5,199 nt of DNA, from NCBI GenBank assembly GCA_030632035.1, contig DAOVJZ010000129.1, forward strand, positions 1 to 5,199, written 5' to 3'. Below are positions 1 to 5,199 of this stretch, piece after piece. Made by a program: the position numbers and the translations under genes. Each line of letters opens with the position of its first letter. The first letter of the stretch is position 1. Source of the stretch: Granulosicoccaceae bacterium. GTDB taxonomy: Bacteria > Pseudomonadota > Gammaproteobacteria > DAOVJZ01. A model generated the notes under the pieces. That model was not told the origin of the DNA. It searched no databases and was given only the letters and a program-made list of their open reading frames with translations.

Positions 1-1
1 A

Positions 2-817
2 GCCAAGCGATTAAAAGGCGCGCGTTTGTTCATGGACATGGTCACGGTAACAGGTACTGAAAACCTGATGATGGCCGCAACGTTGGCAGACGGAACAACA
101 GTTATTGAAAATGCAGCGCGTGAACCGGAAGTAGTGGATCTGGCCAATTGCCTGAATCAGATGGGCGCTAAGGTGAGTGGTGCAGGTACAGACATGATTA
201 CTATTGAAGGTGTCGATAATCTTTCTGGTACGGAGTATGCCGTGTTACCCGATCGAATTGAGACGGGTACTTATCTGGTGGCAGCAGCCATTAGTGGCGG
301 GTGTGTGAAGGTTAAGGATACCCGACCCGACACGCTTGATGCCGTGTTGTCAAAATTAACCGAAGCCGGGGCAGAAATAACAACAGGGGATGACTGGATC
401 CAGCTGGATATGAAAGGTAAGCGTCCTCAAGCCGTCGATTTGCGCACGGCACCATATCCTGCTTTCCCGACAGATATGCAGGCCCAGTTTACGGCGCTAA
501 ATTCAGTGGCTGAAGGTTCAGGTACGATTACAGAAACTGTTTTCGAAAACCGGTTTATGCATGTGCAGGAACTGCAACGTATGGGTGCCGATATTCGCCT
601 GGAAGGGAATACCGCTATTTGTACTGGTATCGAAAAGCTGACCGGTGCGCCGGTTATGGCGACAGATTTACGTGCATCAGCCAGTCTGGTATTGGCCGGA
701 TTGGTGGCTGAAGGAGATACGGTCGTGGATCGTATTTACCATATTGACCGCGGCTACCAGTGTATTGAAGAAAAACTGCAACAACTGGGTGCGACTATTC
801 GTCGAGTTCCTTCGTAA
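2..817 (+). CDS. murA: UDP-N-acetylglucosamine 1-carboxyvinyltransferase (MurA), C-terminal part, 5' end outside window
   Basis: MurA transfers enolpyruvate from phosphoenolpyruvate to UDP-GlcNAc in the cytoplasm, the first committed step of peptidoglycan synthesis and the target of fosfomycin. The frame is open from base 2 with no start, giving 271 residues. By recalled alignment these match E. coli MurA from about residue 148 to the end without an indel, so roughly 147 N-terminal residues are missing, including the loop with the catalytic Cys115. Visible landmarks are ENAAREPEVVD, LPDRIETGTYLVAAA, PAFPTDMQAQF (Asp at 473-475, equivalent to Asp305), ATDLRASASLV (Asp at 665-667, equivalent to Asp369) and DRIYHIDRGY (Arg at 749-751, equivalent to Arg397). 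The TTG at 26 is an internal codon, not the start. The gene ends in TAA 37 bases before hisG, and its coupling to hisGDC is the usual arrangement in Pseudomonas-like bacteria. The fit to the family is excellent; only the true start is unknown. Confidence 0.97.
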   Translation, partial: AKRLKGARLFMDMVTVTGTENLMMAATLADGTTVIENAAREPEVVDLANCLNQMGAKVSGAGTDMITIEGVDNLSGTEYAVLPDRIETGTYLVAAAISGGCVKVKDTRPDTLDAVLSKLTEAGAEITTGDDWIQLDMKGKRPQAVDLRTAPYPAFPTDMQAQFTALNSVAEGSGTITETVFENRFMHVQELQRMGADIRLEGNTAICTGIEKLTGAPVMATDLRASASLVLAGLVAEGDTVVDRIYHIDRGYQCIEEKLQQLGATIRRVPS

Positions 818-820
818 AAG

Positions 821-848
821 TTGCAAGTTATCAATTAACCGTTATCTT
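821..848 (+). promoter_or_regulatory. Weak candidate sigma-70 promoter between murA and hisG
   Basis: TTGCAA (821-826) and TATCTT (843-848) each match the sigma-70 hexamers at four of six positions, with a 16-base spacer. Transcription would be expected to start about seven bases after the -10 box, which falls on or next to the hisG ATG at 855 and would give a leaderless hisG message. Matches of this quality occur often by chance, and hisG may simply be read through from murA. This is inference. Confidence 0.15.
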
Positions 849-854
849 TCGAAC

Positions 855-1490
855 ATGAATAATAAACTGACAATCGCATTATCCAAAGGTCGTATCTTCA
901 AAGATACTATGCCGTTACTCAATCAAATGGGAATTGAGGCGGTGGATGACCCTGAAACCAGTCGTAAACTGATTCTGGATACCAATAAACCGGAAGTAAA
1001 ATTGGTGATATTGCGCGCCTCTGATGTGCCGACTTATGTCGGGTATGGTGCGGCCGATGTGGGTGTGGCCGGTAAAGATGTACTCATGGAATATTCCGGT
1101 GATAGCCTTTATGAACCACTGGATTTACAAATTGCAAAATGCAAAATGATGGTGGCCGGTCCTGTTAATTACAAACCGGGTAGCGGGCGTTTGCGCATTG
1201 CAACCAAGTATGTCGAATCAGCACGACGTTATTATGCCGAGCAGGGCAAGCAGGTAGAGATCATCAAGCTCTATGGTTCTATGGAATTGGCACCGATTGT
1301 TGGTTTATCTGATCTGATTGTAGATTTAGTCGATACCGGCAACACACTCAAGGCCAATGGTCTGGAACCCATGGAACACATTGCCGATATCAGTTCGCGT
1401 CTGGTTGTGAACAAGGCTTCCATGAAAATGAAAAATGACACCATCAAACAATTCATTAATGCCATGACAGATGCCGTCAATAATGGCTGA
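855..1490 (+). CDS. hisG: ATP phosphoribosyltransferase catalytic subunit, short form (HisG)
   Basis: HisG condenses ATP with phosphoribosyl pyrophosphate to give N1-(5-phosphoribosyl)-ATP, the first and usually feedback-controlled step of histidine synthesis in the cytoplasm. The protein has 211 residues, against about 299 for the long E. coli type. It lacks the C-terminal regulatory domain, so it belongs to the short class that works as a complex with the HisZ subunit. Landmarks are LTIALSKGRIF near the N-terminus, RASDVPTYV (54-62), DVGVAGKDVLMEY (68-80), KLYGSMELAP (138-147), the PRPP-binding motif DLVDTGNTL (157-165) and SSRLVVNKASMKM (180-192). ATG 855 is chosen because the conserved LTIALSKGR segment begins three codons later. 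The open frame extends back into murA to 645, but that extension is antifamily sequence. No Shine-Dalgarno sequence is visible upstream. hisZ is not in this window. The call is secure. Confidence 0.97.
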   Translation: MNNKLTIALSKGRIFKDTMPLLNQMGIEAVDDPETSRKLILDTNKPEVKLVILRASDVPTYVGYGAADVGVAGKDVLMEYSGDSLYEPLDLQIAKCKMMVAGPVNYKPGSGRLRIATKYVESARRYYAEQGKQVEIIKLYGSMELAPIVGLSDLIVDLVDTGNTLKANGLEPMEHIADISSRLVVNKASMKMKNDTIKQFINAMTDAVNNG

Positions 1491-1496
1491 TATCTC

Positions 1497-2798
1497 ATGC
1501 TAAGCATCAAACAACTCAATAGTAAGGACAAGGACTTCTGGCAACAGCTGGATGCCCTGCACGCGTGGGAAGGGCTTTCTGATGAAGCTGTTAATACCAC
1601 TGTACGTGAAATACTGGATGCAGTTCGTACTCGTGGTGATGATGCTCTAATTGAATATACCAATCGTTTCGATCGTATGAGCTTATCAAAGGCAGGTGAA
1701 ATGGAAATCCCGGCCAAGCGTTTGGCCAAGGCCTATGATGTGATTTCAAAAGAACAACAGCAAGCATTGGAAACAGCAGCAGAGCGTGTACGCAAGTATC
1801 ACGACAAACAAAAATCAGAATCATGGACCTATGTTGAACCTGATGGCACATTGTTGGGACAACAAATTACAGCATTGGATCGGGTGGGTATTTATGTGCC
1901 CGGCGGCAAGGCCGCTTATCCTTCTTCAGTAATAATGAATGCAGTGCCTGCAAAAGTAGCCGGTGTTGAAGAAATCATTATGGTGGTTCCCACGCCAGAT
2001 GGTGTTATTAACGAAATGGTCTTTGCTGCGGCACACATTGTTGGTGTTGATCGAGTATTTGCAATAGGTGGTGCACAGGCGGTGGCGGCATTGGCCTATG
2101 GTACTGACACCGTGCCACGTGTCGATAAAATTGTCGGACCGGGAAATATTTATGTCGCCACGGCTAAAGGCATGGTATTTGGCACAGTCGGTATCGATAT
2201 GATTGCCGGGCCTTCCGAGATAATGGTGATTTGTGATGGCCAAACTGATCCAGACTGGATTGCGATGGATTTGTTTTCACAAGCTGAACACGATGAAGAT
2301 GCGCAATCACTTCTTGTGTGTCCGGATACAGGCTACCTGGCAAAGGTGCAAGACAGCATGAATCGTTTGCTGGCGGATATGCCACGTGCCGAGATTATCA
2401 AGAAGTCACTGGAATCACGTGGTGCCATGATTCAGGTAAAGAACCTGGATGAAGCTGTGGAGGTTGCAAACCGTATTGCACCTGAACATCTTGAGCTGTC
2501 AGTAGAAGAGCCACAAAAACTGTCGGTAAAAATAAAACACGCGGGTGCGATTTTTATGGGGCGTTATACAGCAGAAGCACTGGGTGATTATTGCGCTGGC
2601 CCCAATCACGTATTGCCAACCTCATCGACTGCACGTTTCAGTTCACCACTGGGTGTCTATGATTTCCAGAAACGCTCCAGTTTGATCATGTGTTCACACG
2701 ATGGCGCATCTGAACTTGGTAAGGTTGCCTCTACACTGGCACACGGTGAAGGGTTGACTGCGCACGCGCGTTCAGCGGAATTCAGAATCAAGGAATAA
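1497..2798 (+). CDS. hisD: Histidinol dehydrogenase (HisD)
   Basis: HisD is a zinc-dependent, NAD-linked cytoplasmic enzyme that oxidises L-histidinol through the aldehyde to L-histidine, the last two steps of the pathway. The product has 433 residues, normal for the family. The sequence shows YVPGGKAAYPSSV (133-145), the GGAQAVAALAYGT region (191-203), VGPGNIYVATAK (213-224) and the family signature IDMIAGPSEI (233-242). Zinc ligands by comparison with E. coli are Gln262, His265 (in SQAEHDEDAQ), Asp364 (in GDYCAGPNH) and His423 (in LTAHARSAE). The general base pair Glu330-His331 lies in APEHLELS. All are present, so the enzyme should be active. The start lies six bases after the hisG stop with no clear ribosome binding site, which suggests translational coupling to hisG. 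Nothing odd was seen in the reading frame. Confidence 0.98.
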   Translation: MLSIKQLNSKDKDFWQQLDALHAWEGLSDEAVNTTVREILDAVRTRGDDALIEYTNRFDRMSLSKAGEMEIPAKRLAKAYDVISKEQQQALETAAERVRKYHDKQKSESWTYVEPDGTLLGQQITALDRVGIYVPGGKAAYPSSVIMNAVPAKVAGVEEIIMVVPTPDGVINEMVFAAAHIVGVDRVFAIGGAQAVAALAYGTDTVPRVDKIVGPGNIYVATAKGMVFGTVGIDMIAGPSEIMVICDGQTDPDWIAMDLFSQAEHDEDAQSLLVCPDTGYLAKVQDSMNRLLADMPRAEIIKKSLESRGAMIQVKNLDEAVEVANRIAPEHLELSVEEPQKLSVKIKHAGAIFMGRYTAEALGDYCAGPNHVLPTSSTARFSSPLGVYDFQKRSSLIMCSHDGASELGKVASTLAHGEGLTAHARSAEFRIKE

Positions 2799-2831
2799 AC
2801 TATTTGGGTGTAAAAGCCTGATCTTGCCTTT

Positions 2832-3911
2832 ATGAAAGATAAAGTGAAAAAATTGATCCGCCCCGAGATACAGGCATTGTCTGCCTATCACGTAGCCGAT
2901 GCATCAGGTCTGATTAAGCTGGATGCGATGGAAAACCCATACGGTTGGCCGGATGATATGGTCAACGATTGGTTAACGCGACTAAAATCAGCGGAACTAA
3001 ACCGTTATCCTGATCCGGAAGCTAGGGCACTGGTAAAAAAGTTGCGCAGTAATATTGGTTTGTCGAACAATATGGAACTGATGCTGGGTAATGGTTCTGA
3101 TGAATTGATCCAGATTATATTGATGTCGGTTGCAGGCAGTGATCGAGTTGTGTTGGCACCATCCCCTACGTTTGTCATGTATGACATGATTGCGCGTTTT
3201 ACTGGTATGCAATATGTCAGCGTGCCTTTAAAAGAAGATTTTTCACTGGATCTGGATACTATGTTATCCGCTATCAAACAGCATCAACCGGCTGTTATTT
3301 TTCTTGCATGGCCTAATAATCCAACTGGCAACTTGTTTAATAAAAGCGATGTTGAAGCCATTATTAAAGCTTCACCGGGACTGGTTGTTGTCGATGAGGC
3401 TTATCATGCCTTTTGTGGTGAGAGTTTTGTTTCCGAACTGGAACGTTATGACAACCTGCTGGTTATGCGTACTTTATCCAAGACAGGTTTGGCCGGGTTA
3501 AGGTTGGGGATATTGATGGGAGCCCCGGAATGGATTACCGAGTTTAACAAGGTGCGTTTGCCTTACAACATCAATGTGTTATCACAAGTGAGTGCGGAGT
3601 TTGCACTGGAATATACAGACACGCTGGAATCACAAGCACTTGCTATTCGTGAAGAACGTGAGGTGATGTTGCAACAACTATCGGCAAACAGTGAAATTTC
3701 TGTTTTTCCTAGCAAGGCTAATTTTATTTTATTCAAAACACCTGCAGGGAAGGCAGACAGCATCCATCAGTTATTAAAAGAAACAGGCGTATTGATCAAA
3801 AACATGAATGGCAGTAATCCAGCACTAAAGGATTGTTTGCGTGTAACCGTAGGCAAGCCGGAAGAAAACAAAATCTTTATGGATGCCTTGCAAAAAGCAT
3901 TACAACAATAA
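2832..3911 (+). CDS. hisC: Histidinol-phosphate aminotransferase (HisC)
   Basis: HisC is a fold-type I pyridoxal-phosphate aminotransferase that converts imidazole acetol phosphate plus glutamate to histidinol phosphate and 2-oxoglutarate. The 359 residues match the usual length. Visible motifs are LDAMENPYG (30-38), NRYPDPEA (57-64), LGNGSDELI (85-93), the PLP-pocket NNPTG (162-166), VVVDEAYHAF (185-194), the Schiff-base Lys217 in TLSKTGLAGLRLG (214-226) with phosphate-binding Arg224, and CLRVTVG (335-341), whose Arg337 should bind the substrate carboxylate. ATG 2832 is the first start codon after an in-frame stop at 2811-2813. GTG 2844 is a less likely alternative. The gene follows hisD by 33 bases, fitting one operon. 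The class I/II family also contains aromatic and other aminotransferases, but position beside hisG and hisD makes HisC the best reading. No further his gene follows, so hisBHAFI must be elsewhere. Confidence 0.95.
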   Translation: MKDKVKKLIRPEIQALSAYHVADASGLIKLDAMENPYGWPDDMVNDWLTRLKSAELNRYPDPEARALVKKLRSNIGLSNNMELMLGNGSDELIQIILMSVAGSDRVVLAPSPTFVMYDMIARFTGMQYVSVPLKEDFSLDLDTMLSAIKQHQPAVIFLAWPNNPTGNLFNKSDVEAIIKASPGLVVVDEAYHAFCGESFVSELERYDNLLVMRTLSKTGLAGLRLGILMGAPEWITEFNKVRLPYNINVLSQVSAEFALEYTDTLESQALAIREEREVMLQQLSANSEISVFPSKANFILFKTPAGKADSIHQLLKETGVLIKNMNGSNPALKDCLRVTVGKPEENKIFMDALQKALQQ

Positions 3912-3929
3912 GCTATTTGTTTTTAATTT
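3904..3929 (+). terminator. Weak AT-rich hairpin with T-run at the hisC/algW junction
   Basis: AACAA (3904-3908) pairs with TTGTT (3917-3921) around an eight-base loop, and the + strand continues TTTAATTT. This could act as a poor intrinsic terminator for hisC. The stem is only five pairs with a single G-C pair. A competing pairing, ACAACAA (3902-3908) with TTGTTGT (3928-3934), has seven pairs but no following T-run on the + strand. Both overlap the ends of the two convergent genes. The feature is seen in the sequence, but its function is uncertain. Confidence 0.22.
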
Positions 3930-5082
3930 GTTGTGGTCGTTCCATTACCTTCAGCGTTGTTTCTTTTTTCTCATTTTTACGCATTAACACTATCTTGAGT
4001 TCAGTATCAGGAAGTACACCAGCAATCATGTTCATACCCTGTTTTGCATTGGTCATGGTTTGGCCATTAATGTGTGTAACAATATCACCGGGTTGAATGC
4101 CAGCCTTATAGGCAGGCCCATTACGCAGCACACCGGTAATCAAAATGCCTTCAATTTTCTTTTGACCCATCTGTGCCAGTAGTTTGGGAGTAAGATCTTG
4201 TGCCTCAATACCGAGCCAACCACGAATAACACGACCGTGTTTAATAATATGTTGCATCACAGTTTTGGCGAGATTAACCGGAATGGCAAAACCAATACCA
4301 TGTGAACCACCTGACTTGGAAAAGATAGCGGTATTGATACCAATCATTTCACCATAGGCATTGATCAACGCGCCACCGGAGTTACCGGGATTGATGGCGG
4401 CATCAGTTTGAATAAAGTTTTCATAAGTATTGATACCGAGTTTGTTACGACCAGTTGCACTGATGATACCCAGTGTGACAGTTTGTCCAACACCAAACGG
4501 GTTACCAATAGCCAGCACGACATCTCCAACACGCAAATTGTTTGAATGGCCAAATGTAATGCCAGGCAGATTATCGGTATCAATATGCAATACAGCCAAA
4601 TCTGTTTCGGGATCAGAGCCAACCAATGTGGCTTGAAAACTGCGACCATCACGTAGCGCAACCTTAATCTCGTCGGCATCGGCAATCACATGGTTGTTGG
4701 TCAGGATATAACCTTGTGCACTGGCAATCACACCAGAACCCAGACTGGTATCCAGTCGCTGGCGTGGTACACCAAAGGGGTTTTTACCAAAGAAACGTTT
4801 TAGCAATGGTGAGTCAAAGAAGGGGTCGCGTTTTTCCTTGACTACTTTAGCGGTGTATATATTTACAACAGAAGGGGCTGCACGGTCGACAGCGGCTGAA
4901 TAACTGACTGGACCGGTTTGTTCGGTGCGTGATGGCGTGGCCCCTGGTCTAGGTGCTGTTTCCACCAGTGCAGGAGGCGCCTGTTCAAACAGATCCGGGC
5001 GCACAAACATGAGTGTGACTGCCACAATCAAGCCGACAACGATGGACTGGAAAACAAAAAAGAGTAATTTTCGTGACTTCAT
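3913..5082 (-). CDS. algW: Membrane-anchored periplasmic serine protease of the DegS/AlgW (HtrA) family, one PDZ domain
   Basis: DegS/AlgW proteases sit in the inner membrane, bind C-termini of misfolded outer-membrane proteins through the PDZ domain, and make the first cut in the anti-sigma factor (RseA or MucA) to release an envelope-stress sigma factor. The 389 residues contain a short basic N-terminus and one membrane segment (about 7-27), a Pro-rich linker (28-58), a trypsin-like domain (about 60-280) and a single PDZ domain (about 285-380). The triad is His131 (TNNHVI), Asp161 (ETDLAVL) and Ser235 (GNSGGAL). Arg212 in SATGR corresponds to the DegS sensor Arg178. The segment around DPFFDSPLLKRFFG (86-99) is a longer LA-type loop than in E. 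coli DegS and resembles AlgW and DegQ. One PDZ, an uncleaved anchor and position after hisC favour AlgW over DegQ or MucD. The anti-sigma target is not in the window. ATG 5082 gives a good anchor; no clear ribosome binding site precedes it. Confidence 0.93.
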   Translation of the reverse strand: MKSRKLLFFVFQSIVVGLIVAVTLMFVRPDLFEQAPPALVETAPRPGATPSRTEQTGPVSYSAAVDRAAPSVVNIYTAKVVKEKRDPFFDSPLLKRFFGKNPFGVPRQRLDTSLGSGVIASAQGYILTNNHVIADADEIKVALRDGRSFQATLVGSDPETDLAVLHIDTDNLPGITFGHSNNLRVGDVVLAIGNPFGVGQTVTLGIISATGRNKLGINTYENFIQTDAAINPGNSGGALINAYGEMIGINTAIFSKSGGSHGIGFAIPVNLAKTVMQHIIKHGRVIRGWLGIEAQDLTPKLLAQMGQKKIEGILITGVLRNGPAYKAGIQPGDIVTHINGQTMTNAKQGMNMIAGVLPDTELKIVLMRKNEKKETTLKVMERPQQIKNK

Positions 5083-5125
5083 TCAGGCATTAAACATCCA
5101 TTTATTACAGCCCTATACCCTAACA

Positions 5126-5145
5126 TGACTGCTTGTTATGAGTCA
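5126..5145. repeat. Short inverted repeat upstream of algW
   Basis: TGACT (5126-5130) and AGTCA (5141-5145) form a perfect five-base dyad with a ten-base centre. It lies 44 to 63 bases before the algW start and encloses the candidate -10 box, so it could be an operator. A five-base arm is short enough to arise by chance, and I do not recognise the site of a known regulator. Confidence 0.2.
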
Positions 5146-5162
5146 GTAGTTTAGGCTTGCAA
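5135..5162 (-). promoter_or_regulatory. Weak candidate sigma-70 promoter for algW
   Basis: On the minus strand TTGCAA (5162 to 5157) and CATAAC (5140 to 5135) each match the sigma-70 hexamers at four of six positions, with a 16-base spacer. This would give a leader of roughly 45 bases before the algW ATG. I saw no match to an envelope-stress sigma factor promoter in these 117 bases. The rest of 5083-5199 holds only short reading frames, and either gene neighbour beyond the right edge is unknown. Confidence 0.2.
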
Positions 5163-5199
5163 AATGGATTGTAATAGCCAAACATAAGCGCATGACATC

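Noticed and set aside
26..28. TTG as a possible start of a shortened MurA.
   Set aside because: The frame stays open to base 2 and the upstream residues match MurA, so this is an internal codon of a truncated gene.
645..854. Upstream extension of the hisG reading frame into murA (about 70 extra residues).
   Set aside because: It overlaps conserved MurA sequence in another frame, and the HisG family begins at the segment encoded from 855.
1127..1149. Tandem GCAAAAT repeat within hisG.
   Set aside because: Two copies only, encoding ordinary HisG residues (KCKMM region); no sign of slippage or frameshift.
1271..1729. 152-residue reading frame on the minus strand across the hisG/hisD junction.
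   Set aside because: It is antisense to two well-conserved genes and shows no recognisable domain.
1926..2243. 105-residue minus-strand reading frame inside hisD, rich in His and Asn.
   Set aside because: Its composition is that expected from reading a conserved gene backwards; no family resemblance.
4365..4685. 106-residue minus-strand frame inside the protease gene.
   Set aside because: It is an out-of-frame shadow of the region between the catalytic His and Ser codons of algW.
5192..5199. ATG at the right edge as the start of a divergent + strand gene.
   Set aside because: Only eight bases are visible and no ribosome binding site precedes it, so it cannot be supported.
5145..5199. Minus-strand frames entering from the right edge that could be the C-terminus of a gene upstream of algW.
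   Set aside because: They run for only about 15 to 26 codons before a stop and show no recognisable sequence.

Overview
The window reads as an ordinary chromosomal housekeeping segment of a non-enteric gammaproteobacterium. The gene order murA-hisG-hisD-hisC followed by an AlgW/DegS-type protease is the order I know from Pseudomonas and relatives. The protein sequences, as I recall those families, sit closer to the Pseudomonas forms than to the E. coli forms. Base composition looks moderate (somewhat under 50% GC by eye), lower than typical Pseudomonas, so another gammaproteobacterial lineage is likely. The genus cannot be fixed from this window.

Layout. Positions 2-817 (+) hold the C-terminal two thirds of murA, cut by the left edge. 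Then come hisG (855-1490, short form), hisD (1497-2798) and hisC (2832-3911), all on + with gaps of 37, 6 and 33 bases, which fits one operon. Facing them on the minus strand is a membrane-anchored periplasmic trypsin-like protease with one PDZ domain (3913-5082), named algW here. Its stop codon is one base away from the hisC stop. The last 117 bases (5083-5199) lie upstream of the protease and contain a weak promoter candidate and a short dyad, but no supported gene.

How the genes work together. MurA makes the first committed step of peptidoglycan precursor synthesis. HisG, HisD and HisC catalyse the first step, the final two oxidations and the transamination of histidine synthesis. The other his genes, and the HisZ subunit that a short HisG needs, must lie elsewhere. 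The protease belongs to the family that senses misfolded outer-membrane proteins and starts cleavage of an anti-sigma factor. It has no evident functional link to the his genes.

All five proteins look intact apart from the edge truncation of murA, with the catalytic residues that fall inside the window present. I found no mobile element, CRISPR array, RNA gene or novel system. The points worth a second look are small: no recognisable Shine-Dalgarno sequence at four successive starts, a possible leaderless promoter in front of hisG, the one-base convergent junction, a dyad around a candidate -10 box upstream of algW, and an altered signalling contact in the protease's PDZ domain.
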